Positions 25,967 to 34,224 of a DNA stretch of 64,000 bases are shown here, one piece after another (position 1 is the first letter of the stretch; every line of letters starts with the position of its first letter). The DNA comes from Candidatus Margulisiibacteriota bacterium (GTDB taxonomy: Bacteria > Margulisbacteria > Riflemargulisbacteria > GWF2-39-127): assembly GCA_003242895.1 (NCBI GenBank), contig QKMY01000060.1:1-64000 (forward strand), given 5' to 3'. Both the position numbers and the translations under genes were made by a program. The notes beneath the pieces were generated by a model that worked only from the letters and a program-made list of their open reading frames with translations, ran no database searches and was not told the DNA's origin.

Positions 25967-28042
25967 ATGAACGAAAAATTAAAAACATCAATACAATATA
26001 TCAAAGGTGTTGGTCCGAAGTTAGCTAAATGTTTTGAAAAGCTAGAGCTTTATACTGTAAATGATCTTATCTATTTTTTCCCGCGTTCGTACGAAGACAG
26101 ACGCCGTATCCCTAAAATTTCGGAAGCTAAAAATAACGAAACAATGTTTTTTGTCGGTGATGTTGTTGCTACGAAAGTGGAGACTACTAAGAACCGGCAT
26201 AAGCTTTTTAAGGCAAATATCCATGATGGCTACGGGTATCTTTCGGTAGTCTGGTTTAATCAGGCGTTCCTGGAAACTACCATAATGAAAGGAAATCGTC
26301 TCTTTGTGTCCGGTAAAGTTGAGTACAATCACTATACTGGCGAATATCAGTTGATGTGTGCCGATTATGAGATTCTGGATAAAGATATGGCGAATAATAT
26401 TTCCTTGAACCGAGTTGTTCCGGTGTATAACTTAACAAAGGGCATCGTGCAAAAAAAGATCCGTATGTCGATCTATAGTGTTCTTCTCGGATATTTGAAC
26501 TATGTTGATGAATTCTATGAGGAAGCTTTTCGCAAACAGCATAAACTTATGGGGATCAAGGAAGCTCTGTATAATCTCCATTATCCGAAGGACCGGGAAT
26601 CCTATGCACTCGCTAAAAGAAGAATTGTGTTCGATGATTTTTTTATGATGCAGCTTGTTCTGGCAAAAAAGAGATTTCTTAACCAGCATCGAGAAAAGGG
26701 AATTAGCTTTAATGTGGATTCACAATTATATGTTCGCTACCTTGATTCGCTTCCTTATTCATTAACCAATGCCCAGCAGCGTGTTATTAACGAAATTAAA
26801 GGCGATATGAAGAAAATTCATCCGATGAACCGGCTTGTTCAGGGCGATGTCGGTTCCGGTAAAACCGAGATTGCAGTAGCCGCTATTATTGTCGCAGTTG
26901 AGAATGGCTATCAAGCAGCGCTGATGGCTCCGACAGAGATTCTAGCCGAGCAACATTACAAAAAGCTTCTTAAATATCTTGAACCACTTGGTATTAAAGT
27001 GGAATTGCTTATTGGAAGGCTCAAAACCAAACAGAAGAGGAATGTGCTTGAGTACGTGGCCAGTAACAGTGTTGATGTTGTGATTGGAACCCATGCGCTT
27101 ATTCAGGAAAAAGTTGAAATTCCTAATTTAGGCTTAGCAATAGTTGATGAACAGCATCGCTTCGGGGTTATGCAACGAGCAGCACTGAAGAAATATGGGA
27201 AGAACCCCGATCTCGTGGTAATGACTGCGACTCCAATTCCACGAACGTTATCGTTGACTGTTTATGGCGATCTCGATAAATCGGTTATCGATGAAATGCC
27301 TCCGGGAAGAAAAGAGATAAAAACCGAATGGGTAACGAAGTCAACACAGGTACTTGAGTTCCTCAGAAAGAAATTAAAAGACGGAGAGCAGGCATATTAT
27401 GTTTTGCCTTTGGTAGAAGAGTCGGAGAAGCTTGATCTTAAAGCTGCAATAGATATGCACGAATATCTTAAAACTGATATATATCCTGAGTTTCCGGTAG
27501 GGCTTATTCATGGGAAAATGAAAGGTGATGAAAAGGATAATGTCATGCAGATGTTTAGAAATAAGGAAATCCGGCTTCTTGTTGCAACAACCGTTATTGA
27601 GGTTGGTATTGATGTTCCTAATGCTACTGTGATGGTAATAGAACATGCTGAAAGGTTCGGGTTATCCCAACTTCATCAATTGCGGGGAAGGGTAGGCCGG
27701 GGAAGCTTGCGGTCCTATTGCATCCTCATAGGGAACCCAAAATCGGAAGATGGCCGTAAAAGGCTTAAGGTGATGACTGAGACAACAAACGGCTTTAAAC
27801 TTGCAGAGTTTGATTTGCAGTTGCGGGGACCGGGAGACTTCTATGGCGTCAAGCAGAGCGGGCTCCCGACAATGAGAATGGCTGATTTTATCAAAGATGA
27901 ACCGTTGTTGCTGGAAGCTCGTAAGATTGCCGTCGATATTATTGAGATAGATCCGCATCTTGATGGTAGCGAACATAAGAGCATCAAAAAGGCATTGGAG
28001 CGGACTGAAGAATACCAGTTTAGTAAAGATGCTATGAATTAA
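25967..28042 (+). CDS. recG: ATP-dependent DNA helicase RecG
   Basis: Branch-migrating helicase that remodels stalled forks and Holliday junctions. 691 residues, standard length. The N-terminal wedge/OB region (about 60-160) is followed by Walker A GDVGSGKTEIA, motif Ia APTEILAEQH, DEQHRFGV (motif II), MTATPIPRTL (motif III), and VGIDVPNATVMVIEHAERFGLSQLHQLRGRVGRG closing the second RecA lobe (the latter read as consecutive short motifs). A C-terminal TRG-like stretch precedes the end. The Shine-Dalgarno is weak. The degV wreck lies 40 bases upstream, so recG may once have been co-transcribed with fakA. Confidence 0.97.
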   Translation: MNEKLKTSIQYIKGVGPKLAKCFEKLELYTVNDLIYFFPRSYEDRRRIPKISEAKNNETMFFVGDVVATKVETTKNRHKLFKANIHDGYGYLSVVWFNQAFLETTIMKGNRLFVSGKVEYNHYTGEYQLMCADYEILDKDMANNISLNRVVPVYNLTKGIVQKKIRMSIYSVLLGYLNYVDEFYEEAFRKQHKLMGIKEALYNLHYPKDRESYALAKRRIVFDDFFMMQLVLAKKRFLNQHREKGISFNVDSQLYVRYLDSLPYSLTNAQQRVINEIKGDMKKIHPMNRLVQGDVGSGKTEIAVAAIIVAVENGYQAALMAPTEILAEQHYKKLLKYLEPLGIKVELLIGRLKTKQKRNVLEYVASNSVDVVIGTHALIQEKVEIPNLGLAIVDEQHRFGVMQRAALKKYGKNPDLVVMTATPIPRTLSLTVYGDLDKSVIDEMPPGRKEIKTEWVTKSTQVLEFLRKKLKDGEQAYYVLPLVEESEKLDLKAAIDMHEYLKTDIYPEFPVGLIHGKMKGDEKDNVMQMFRNKEIRLLVATTVIEVGIDVPNATVMVIEHAERFGLSQLHQLRGRVGRGSLRSYCILIGNPKSEDGRKRLKVMTETTNGFKLAEFDLQLRGPGDFYGVKQSGLPTMRMADFIKDEPLLLEARKIAVDIIEIDPHLDGSEHKSIKKALERTEEYQFSKDAMN

Positions 28043-28073
28043 AGCTTAATCTGACGAGATTTATTTTGAGATA

Positions 28074-28781
28074 CTAGAAATCTTCCAGTAAATTATATTT
28101 TTTTAGTATGTCAGTATTCCTTAGTATATCTATCGGGCCATCTTGTGCAATTTTCCCTTTTTCAAGGATAATAACTCGCTGGCATAGATATTGTGCCACG
28201 TTAAGTTCATGTGTTGCGATAATTTTGGTGCAGGTGAGATTTTTAAGGAGCCTCACTGTTGTAGACTTTTGTCCGGGATCAAGGCCGGCTGCCGGTTCAT
28301 CAAGTACGAGTATCTCAGGCTGTTGTGCCAGTATTCCTGCCAGTGCGACCAATTTTTTTTCGCCTAAGCTAAGATGAAGAGGATGTTTGTGTTGCAAGTG
28401 AGTGGTTCCGGTCATCAGCAGGGCATTGTTTATCCTGGCTTCAATATCGTTTGATCCAAAGTTATAGGGAGCAAATCCAATATCTTCGCGCACGCTTGAC
28501 ATGAAAAGCTGGTTATCGGAGTTTTGGAATAACATACCCACTTTAGCTCGAATTTCGGATAAGTTTTTGTTATTGATGGGAAGCTCGCCGATGATGATGT
28601 TTTCATTGTGTTTTTCCGGTAGAATGCCATTGAGGTGATAGATAAGCGTTGATTTGCCTGCACCGTTCGGTCCCATTAAAGCAACATTTTCTCCTTTTTT
28701 TATTTCTAACGAGATGTTGCTAAGGCCTTTATTGCCGTCACTATAGATATAGGTTACATTATTCAGTTTTATAATTGTCAT
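28074..28781 (-). CDS. nikO: Energy-coupling-factor transporter ATPase for nickel (CbiO/NikO type)
   Basis: ABC ATPase of 235 residues for an ECF-type metal importer. Walker A GPNGAGKSTL, Q-loop LFQNSDNQLF, a signature reading LSLGEKK (LSGGE-like), Walker B ILVLDEPAAGLDPG and H-loop IATHE are present; QNxDxQLF is typical of the CbiO branch. It is the last gene of the minus-strand operon M-N-Q-O, 28 bases after the transmembrane subunit. Nickel rather than cobalt is inferred from the neighbouring NikR, since the transporter sequences themselves do not discriminate. Confidence 0.9.
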   Translation of the reverse strand: MTIIKLNNVTYIYSDGNKGLSNISLEIKKGENVALMGPNGAGKSTLIYHLNGILPEKHNENIIIGELPINNKNLSEIRAKVGMLFQNSDNQLFMSSVREDIGFAPYNFGSNDIEARINNALLMTGTTHLQHKHPLHLSLGEKKLVALAGILAQQPEILVLDEPAAGLDPGQKSTTVRLLKNLTCTKIIATHELNVAQYLCQRVIILEKGKIAQDGPIDILRNTDILKKYNLLEDF

Positions 28782-28809
28782 GAATTGCCTTATGTCAATT
28801 TTATTCGGG

Positions 28810-29556
28810 TTATAGGAATAGTCCGCAGAGAAACATTCCTACCATTGCCTGCGCAAAAATTATATCACGGAAAGATATGTGATTTTTTTTTGTTTTTTTA
28901 TGGAGTAACGGTCTGTGGACCTGATACCCTCGGGCGATCATTGCATAATGAACGTAATGAGCTTTATGGAGAGATTTTACCAGCAGACCGGTCAGGATGT
29001 TGCCGAAAAGCGTTGTCGATTGTAAGCGGGAGACTTTTAGTCCTCTGCTCAGCGTGGAATTTTTGATGTGGAGGTATTCTTGTTGGACAATGCCTTGATA
29101 GCGCCAGGCTATCATGCAGATATCTATGAGGAGATGCGGAATTCTAAGTTTGCAAGCGAAATTAAGAAGGTCGTTTTTTTCAGTTGTTGTAATGATGAGA
29201 TGGAGAAGAATAATTGAAGTAATTGCTTTGTAGCATAGTAATCCGGCGATAAGTGAGCCTTTGTCATAGATATTAATGAAGCCAAGATTGACGATTACCT
29301 GAGCATTCGGGTCGTGGCGAAAAGGTAATAGGCATATTATGAGCGCAAGGAAAGGCAATATATGGGTGATTTTTTTTAGATAAAAGTGTATTGGCTGCTT
29401 TGACAGATATAGTAAAAAGATTAATGCTGCACTAAATATCAATTGCTTAATTGTGAAGGTTGAAATTGAAAGATTAAGTATAAAATAAATTGTAAAGAGC
29501 AGTAGTTTCGGTTCAGCCTTTAGGCTAGATAATAACGATGTGCTGCTGGTTTTCAA
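28810..29556 (-). CDS. nikQ: Energy-coupling-factor transmembrane subunit (CbiQ/NikQ type)
   Basis: 248 residues with several hydrophobic helices in the N-terminal half (about 20-130) and the CbiQ coupling region near residues 150-215. The LSRGLKVSRLQS and MIARGYQ segments correspond to the conserved Ala-Arg-Gly motifs that dock the ATPase. It lies between the PDGLE-domain gene and the ATPase in the same operon. It couples ATP hydrolysis to movement of the substrate-binding M subunit. Weak conservation makes the family call rest partly on context. Confidence 0.88.
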   Translation of the reverse strand: MKTSSTSLLSSLKAEPKLLLFTIYFILNLSISTFTIKQLIFSAALIFLLYLSKQPIHFYLKKITHILPFLALIICLLPFRHDPNAQVIVNLGFINIYDKGSLIAGLLCYKAITSIILLHLIITTTEKNDLLNFACKLRIPHLLIDICMIAWRYQGIVQQEYLHIKNSTLSRGLKVSRLQSTTLFGNILTGLLVKSLHKAHYVHYAMIARGYQVHRPLLHKKTKKNHISFRDIIFAQAMVGMFLCGLFL

Positions 29557-29561
29557 TGCTG

Positions 29562-29879
29562 TCAGTCCTTCGTTGCCTGTAGTTGTTTTGGTGTGGTATT
29601 TTTTTTTGTCAGGATTTTACCAATGAACAATGCTGAAATAAAGGTCAATAAAGTTCCTGTCAAACCTGCTATCGAGGTGGATAATCCTGAATTAGAAATA
29701 CAGCTAACCGTATAATCCGGGAGGATTCCATGAATTGCCGGGGTTATGACTGCTTTGCTCATGAAGTTCTTTGCGATGGCGACGTATTCAAGCCCGTCTG
29801 GGGCAGTGCAAGCAAATGGGGATATCAATCCGCTAATCATTATTGATGCAAATAAACCTGAAAAAATGAATTTTTTCAT
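29562..29879 (-). CDS. nikN: PDGLE-domain small membrane component (NikN/CbiN-like)
   Basis: 105 residues: an N-terminal membrane helix (MKKFIFSGLFASIMISGLI), the diagnostic APDGLEYVA motif (about 26-34), and a second helix near the C-terminus. PDGLE proteins replace CbiN in many nickel and some cobalt ECF systems, where they are fused to or encoded beside CbiM/NikM. I place the start at ATG 29879, which overlaps the nikM stop (ATGA); the longer open frame reaching 30074 lies inside nikM and is not plausible. Confidence 0.88.
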   Translation of the reverse strand: MKKFIFSGLFASIMISGLISPFACTAPDGLEYVAIAKNFMSKAVITPAIHGILPDYTVSCISNSGLSTSIAGLTGTLLTFISALFIGKILTKKNTTPKQLQATKD

Positions 29880-30508
29880 AGGACTCCTTCGGATAATAAT
29901 TCCGGTTTTGCTTTTCGTATAGCGTTTGTTGTTGCAACTGTAATGATGCCTTCGCCGATGCCGATAAGCGAATGAATTCCGACCATTGCAATAATCGTAC
30001 TTAATAACGGTGTAGTATGGCTTGTTATGAGTAATAGTGAACAAATAGCTGATGCTGCGACGACCGATGTCCATGAAGCGATAAATAATACGACGGCCGT
30101 TTTTTCTTTACTGAAGAAAGCGTGAAGTCCCTTATACGCAAAGTAGCTTGTCCATACCGCAATCATCCCCATGCACAAAATATTAGCACCGAGTGCAGTG
30201 ATGCCGCCGTCACCGAATAACAGGCACTGGATTATGAGAACGACGCTTATGATGATCGAGGCTAATATTGGGCCCACAACTATTGTTGCCAGTGTTGCAC
30301 CAATAAGATGTCCGCTCGTGCCGGCTAGTACCGGAAAATTAATCATCTGTCCGGCAAAAATATATGCCGAAAGTAATCCGATTACCGGGACAGTTTTGTT
30401 GTCGAGGATCGTTCGGGCTTTTTTTAGGGAATAGGCGAGATAACCTGCGGATAAGGTTGAGGTAAGGAGTATTGTTTTTGTATCTAAAAACCCATCCGGT
30501 ATATGCAT
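29876..30508 (-). CDS. nikM: Substrate-specific subunit of a nickel ECF transporter (CbiM/NikM)
   Basis: Integral membrane S-component, 210 residues with about six helices. It begins MHIPDGFLDTKT; the exposed N-terminal Met-His is the known metal-binding element of CbiM/NikM and must be free, so the ATG at 30508 is certain. AGTSGHLIGATLAT and the SLIGIGEGIITV segment are also typical. It is the first gene of the four-gene operon. A NikR regulator lies upstream on the same strand, which makes nickel the likely substrate. The 193-bp gap to nikR contains palindromes. Confidence 0.92.
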   Translation of the reverse strand: MHIPDGFLDTKTILLTSTLSAGYLAYSLKKARTILDNKTVPVIGLLSAYIFAGQMINFPVLAGTSGHLIGATLATIVVGPILASIIISVVLIIQCLLFGDGGITALGANILCMGMIAVWTSYFAYKGLHAFFSKEKTAVVLFIASWTSVVAASAICSLLLITSHTTPLLSTIIAMVGIHSLIGIGEGIITVATTNAIRKAKPELLSEGVL

Positions 30509-30573
30509 CGTCGCTCCTAGAAAGTGTCAAATTTTAAGTTGCAAACCATCATTCTTGTTAAAATAAAGCATTG

Positions 30574-30587
30574 TTATGATAGCATAA
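30574..30587. promoter_or_regulatory. Short palindrome in the nikM upstream region
   Basis: TTATG-ATAG-CATAA is a perfect 5-bp inverted repeat 66 bases upstream of the nikM start. A second imperfect repeat (TAACAC near 30600 with GTGTCA near 30615) lies farther upstream. Either could be a metal-responsive operator, but neither has the long half-site spacing described for Escherichia coli NikR. Confidence 0.25.
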
Positions 30588-30701
30588 TTTTAAAAAAAGT
30601 AACACGTACTTTTGTGTCAGCGTATATTAAGCTGGTGGTAATTATTACAAAGGATGCAAGGCCGGCGACTAGATTTTTCTTGATTGTTATAAATTGATAA
30701 G

Positions 30702-31103
30702 TTAAATGGCTAAGGTTAATTTTCCTGTTTTTACCCCTTTGACGGAGGCCAGGTTATTTGCCAGAGACTCTAGCCGGGCTATGGGGCCTTTAACGACAAT
30801 AACTTCGAGGCAGTTATGATGGTCAAGGTGGATATGGATGGTCGAGTTAATTAATTCATGGTAGTCGTGCTGTATTGCTGTGAGCTTGTGTGTCAGTTCG
30901 TGGGTATGATGGTCGTAAACAATGGAAATTGTTCCGGTTGATTCTTTGGTCTTATCTTCCTGATCTTTTTGCGCAAGACTGTCTCTAATAAGGTCCCTTA
31001 ATGCTTCCGATCTGTTGGTATATCCTTTTTGGTCAATAAGTATGTCGAACTTATCAAGCAATTCTTTTTCTATTGATACCCCGAATCTCACCAGATCGTT
31101 CAT
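30702..31103 (-). CDS. nikR: Nickel-responsive transcriptional regulator NikR
   Basis: Ribbon-helix-helix repressor with an ACT-like nickel-sensing domain, 133 residues. RHH: LVRFGVSIEKELLDKFD (about 4-20) and TNRSEALRDLIRDSL. The high-affinity Ni site aligns exactly with E. coli His76, His87, His89 and Cys95 as His79, His90, His92 and Cys98 (TIHIHLDHHNC), all present. With Ni bound it should repress the transporter. It lies upstream of nikM on the same strand and is divergent from nifS, with a palindrome in the shared promoter region. Confidence 0.95.
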   Translation of the reverse strand: MNDLVRFGVSIEKELLDKFDILIDQKGYTNRSEALRDLIRDSLAQKDQEDKTKESTGTISIVYDHHTHELTHKLTAIQHDYHELINSTIHIHLDHHNCLEVIVVKGPIARLESLANNLASVKGVKTGKLTLAI

Positions 31104-31139
31104 TGCTATTCACTTTTAGCCGGGCTAGTTTCCGTAAAC

Positions 31140-31173
31140 TTGTTAATTATTTGATACATGTTATAATAACATG
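31140..31173 (+). promoter_or_regulatory. nifS promoter with an overlapping 17-bp palindrome
   Basis: TTGTTA (31140-31145), 16 bp, TATAAT (31162-31167), 57 bases before the nifS ATG. The -10 is embedded in catgttataataacatg (31157-31173), a perfect palindrome around one base, well placed as an operator for nifS, for divergent nikR, or both. Which protein binds is unknown. Confidence 0.5.
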
Positions 31174-31223
31174 AGTTAAAAATATTCGTCTTTTTAGTAT
31201 ATCATGAAAAGGAAAGATTTAAA

Positions 31224-32429
31224 ATGAATAAACGGGTTTATCTAGATAATAATGCCACAACTCCCCTACACCCTGAAGTTCAAAAAATCATGACAGATAA
31301 TATCGATATTTTTGGAAATGCCTCCAGTTTTCATGAGAGTGGACGCAGAGCCCGGTCGTTGATAGAAAAGTCCCGGGAGACCATTTCCAGCTACCTGGGA
31401 TGTTCGCCGCTCGAAATTATTTTTACTGCGGGAGGTTCGGAATCAAATAATACTGCCCTTAACACGATTAATTGCTGTAATGCAGCTTGTGCTGCAGAAT
31501 GTAAGCGAAGAGTAATTACGACTTCGATCGAGCATCCTTCAGTATTAAATGCTTGTATGTACTTTAAGAAAATCGGACGGGAAGTTTCTTTTCTGCCGGT
31601 AGATGAATATGGTATTGTTCGTACTGCCGATCTTGAGAAAGAGATATCTCCGGGGCTTGTCTCGATCATGTATGCGAATAACGAAGTGGGATCGATTCAG
31701 CCCATAAAGAAATTAGCGGAAATTGCCCACAAACATAAAGCAGTGTTTCATACCGATGCGGTCCAGGCAGTAGGAAAGCTGCCTTTTAAAATCGTCGATA
31801 TTGATGCTGATATGTTGTCGCTTTCAGGGCACAAACTTCATGGTCCCAAAGGTATAGGAGTTCTTTATATCAAAAAGGGTATTCATTTTTGTCCGCTTAT
31901 CATTGGCGGCCACCACGAGAGAAATCGAAGAGCCGGGACTGAAAATAATCTTGCTATAATCGGGCTTGGTAAGGCATTTGAAATGCTTGAAAAAGAGTTC
32001 GAAGAGGAAAATGAAAAGTTATTGAGATTAAAGAATAAACTACGAGATGGAATACTTGAGTCAATTCCAGAAGTGAAGCTTAACGGGCATGAAACCGAAT
32101 GTTTGCCAGGGACACTGAATATATCTTTTAAATATATAGAAGGTGAGTCAATTCTGCTGATGCTTGATATGGAAGGTATAGAGGTGTCGACCGGGTCTGC
32201 TTGTGCTTCCGGCTCTCTCGATCCTTCACATGTTCTTCTGGCGATGGGGCTTGATCCACATTTCGCTCATGGGTCTATTCGCTTCAGTCTGGGAAGAGAT
32301 AATACTGAAGCCGATATAGATTATGTGTTGCTCAAACTGCCGGCAATTGTCAGTAAACTGCGGAAGATGTCTCCTCTCTATAAAGGCCCAGTCAGCGCCA
32401 GAGCAGTTGAAACCGGTAAGTCCCGCTAG
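31224..32429 (+). CDS. nifS: Cysteine desulfurase, NifS type
   Basis: PLP-dependent enzyme that moves sulfur from cysteine to a scaffold for Fe-S cluster assembly. Start VYLDNNATTPLHPEV is diagnostic; the PLP Lys is in SGHKLHGPKG (Lys204) and the persulfide Cys in STGSACASGSL (Cys327). The short C-terminal loop after Cys, with ASGS, is of the NifS/IscS group I type. 401 residues. nifU and a ferredoxin follow on the same strand. No nitrogenase gene is present, so it is most likely the housekeeping cluster-assembly system, as in several anaerobes that use NifSU instead of ISC or SUF. Confidence 0.95.
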   Translation: MNKRVYLDNNATTPLHPEVQKIMTDNIDIFGNASSFHESGRRARSLIEKSRETISSYLGCSPLEIIFTAGGSESNNTALNTINCCNAACAAECKRRVITTSIEHPSVLNACMYFKKIGREVSFLPVDEYGIVRTADLEKEISPGLVSIMYANNEVGSIQPIKKLAEIAHKHKAVFHTDAVQAVGKLPFKIVDIDADMLSLSGHKLHGPKGIGVLYIKKGIHFCPLIIGGHHERNRRAGTENNLAIIGLGKAFEMLEKEFEEENEKLLRLKNKLRDGILESIPEVKLNGHETECLPGTLNISFKYIEGESILLMLDMEGIEVSTGSACASGSLDPSHVLLAMGLDPHFAHGSIRFSLGRDNTEADIDYVLLKLPAIVSKLRKMSPLYKGPVSARAVETGKSR

Positions 32430-32504
32430 AAAATCACGGTTGACAGTGATCCGGGTTTTGAGGAAAAAAGATATTGCGAATTAAATAATAAGGAGTTAAT
32501 AGCT

Positions 32505-33122
32505 ATGGGACAGGAAGCTTGGGCATATAGTGATATTGTAAAAGATCATTTCACGAATCCGCGGAATGTTTTAGAGGATGAAGATTCCTATGAGGCTGAC
32601 GGCAAAGGGTATGTCGGTAATCCGACATGCGGAGATGCGATGCTGGTCGTTATTAAAGTTGATAAAGAGAGTGATCGGATTAAGGAATTAAAATGGAAAA
32701 CTTATGGTTGCGCCAGCGCTCTAGCCAGCACGTCGATGATGTCAGTAATGCTTACTGAAGATGGTGGTATGATACTCGACAAAGCGTACAAAATAACTCC
32801 CCAGCAGATTCTCGAAAGACTTGGGGGCCTTCCATCACACAAAATTCATTGTTCCGTTTTAGGCGATAAAGCTTTGCGTGAGGCTATTGATGACTATTAT
32901 AAGAAAAGCGGGCAAGGGGATAAGGTCGAAAAAGATGTCGCGACCGTTATCTGTCATTGCCTTAATGTCACTGACAAAGAGATAGAGGAAGAGGTCCTTG
33001 AAGGTTCAGATACTTTCGAAAAGCTGCAGGAACATACTAAAATATCGACTGCTTGTGGTAAGTGCAGGTTAAAAGCAATAGAAGTATTTGAAGAATATCG
33101 AAAAAAGTATTTCGGTGAGTAA
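32505..33122 (+). CDS. nifU: NifU-type Fe-S scaffold: IscU domain plus BFD-like [2Fe-2S] domain, no Nfu domain
   Basis: Scaffold on which NifS builds clusters. The N-terminal IscU-like domain (about 1-135) has its three cluster Cys at 42 (NPTCGD), 69 (YGCAS) and 116 (HCSVLG). The second domain has Cys150, Cys152, Cys184 and Cys187 (VICHC and TACGKC), the permanent [2Fe-2S] site of NifU/BFD proteins. The C-terminal Nfu domain of classical NifU is missing; the protein ends at 205 residues against about 280-310. An AAGGAG Shine-Dalgarno precedes ATG 32505. The gap to nifS is 75 bases. Confidence 0.94.
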   Translation: MGQEAWAYSDIVKDHFTNPRNVLEDEDSYEADGKGYVGNPTCGDAMLVVIKVDKESDRIKELKWKTYGCASALASTSMMSVMLTEDGGMILDKAYKITPQQILERLGGLPSHKIHCSVLGDKALREAIDDYYKKSGQGDKVEKDVATVICHCLNVTDKEIEEEVLEGSDTFEKLQEHTKISTACGKCRLKAIEVFEEYRKKYFGE

Positions 33123-33139
33123 CGAAAGGGGGATTATGC

Positions 33140-33328
33140 ATGGCAATTTCTGAAGTATGGATAGTTGACGGATGTATTTCCTGTGGAGCGTGTGAAGCAG
33201 CAGCTCCTGAAGTGTTTGTAGTTCCTGATCTGGCCGAAATTAAATCCGGAGTGGATTTTAATCAGCATGAGGGCGAAATTAAAGAAGCGGCGGAATCGTG
33301 CCCGGTGAATGTGATCCATTATAAATAA
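33140..33328 (+). CDS. Small ferredoxin with a single [4Fe-4S] cluster
   Basis: 62 residues with CISCGAC (Cys12, Cys15, Cys18) and a distal SCPV Cys54, the ligand set of one [4Fe-4S] cluster. It lacks the second CxxCxxC of clostridial 2[4Fe-4S] ferredoxins. The family has low potential and serves as an electron carrier. It starts 17 bases after nifU with AAAGGGGG upstream, so it probably belongs to the nifS-nifU transcript and could supply electrons for cluster assembly; that link is inferred from position. Confidence 0.9.
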   Translation: MAISEVWIVDGCISCGACEAAAPEVFVVPDLAEIKSGVDFNQHEGEIKEAAESCPVNVIHYK

Positions 33329-33397
33329 TATAATTAATCGTAGCAGGCCGTTAGTTCTAAAGGTTTATTACTAGCGGTTTGCTGCTTATGTAAGTAA

Positions 33398-34201
33398 ATG
33401 ATGAATACTCTAGAACTTATATTTCTCGGATCTGGAACTAGTCAGGGAGTCCCGATGGTTGGCTGCCACTGCCCTGTCTGCGTTTCTGCCGACCCCAAAG
33501 ATAATCGTACAAATGCATCCCTATTAATTAAGGTGAATCGAAAGAACATTCTTATTGATTGCGGTAAGGATTTTCGCTATCAAGCTATCAGGCATGATCT
33601 CGAAACGGTTGATTCGGTTCTCCTTACTCATAATCACTTCGACCACATTGCCGGATTGGATGAGTTACGTGTTTATAATAAAAAACAAGGTGCGCCAATA
33701 CCTGTATATGGCAAGCAGGAGCATCTTGAGAATTTGAAGCAGTTTACTTTTAATTATCTTTTTTCCCCTTGTATCCAAAAGGGCGGAGGTATCTCTGAAC
33801 TTAATCTTGTCGCTATTGAGACTTCTATTGAATTAGAAGAAATAGTATTCGAGCCGCTTAAAGTAAATCACGGAATATTAGAGATATATGGATACAAGTT
33901 TCTCAATTGTGCCTATATTTCCGATGTTTCTTCTATACCGGAAGAGACAATGGATCGGCTGTACGATCTTGACCTGCTGATTATTGATGTACTGCGGTTT
34001 CGTCCGCATAGTACGCATATTAATCTCCGGCAAGGTTTGGAGATCATAAACCGCATTAAACCTAAACAAACTTATTTTACTCATATTTGCCATGATTTTT
34101 CGCATCAGGCGGTGGAGAATATGCTGAGGGATCCATCGAACGAATACTTTTCTCAATACGCTGTGAACCTAAGTTATGACGGATTAAAAATCGTTATGTG
34201 A
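33398..34201 (+). CDS. PhnP-like metallo-beta-lactamase-fold hydrolase
   Basis: 267 residues. The start LIFLGSGTSQGVPMVGCHCPVC, with a Cys pair, is typical of the PhnP/COG1235 branch, and the binuclear metal motif is THNHFDHIAG (His78, His80, Asp82, His83). Further ligands are in ISDVSS (Asp) and FTHICHD (His). PhnP itself is a cyclic phosphodiesterase, but no phn genes are present, so the substrate is unknown. It starts at ATG 33398 or the immediately following ATG and lies downstream of the ferredoxin gene; a weak hairpin near 33343-33377 separates them. Confidence 0.88.
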   Translation: MMNTLELIFLGSGTSQGVPMVGCHCPVCVSADPKDNRTNASLLIKVNRKNILIDCGKDFRYQAIRHDLETVDSVLLTHNHFDHIAGLDELRVYNKKQGAPIPVYGKQEHLENLKQFTFNYLFSPCIQKGGGISELNLVAIETSIELEEIVFEPLKVNHGILEIYGYKFLNCAYISDVSSIPEETMDRLYDLDLLIIDVLRFRPHSTHINLRQGLEIINRIKPKQTYFTHICHDFSHQAVENMLRDPSNEYFSQYAVNLSYDGLKIVM

Positions 34202-34224
34202 TTATTTTGTGAATTCGTTGAAAA

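Noticed and set aside
29880-30074. N-terminal extension of the PDGLE-domain gene
   Set aside because: It lies entirely inside nikM in another frame; ATG 29879 overlaps the nikM stop and has the proper membrane-helix start.
30509-30701. Cobalamin riboswitch upstream of the CbiM-like gene
   Set aside because: No B12-box (GCCACTG-like) sequence is present, and NikR points to nickel.
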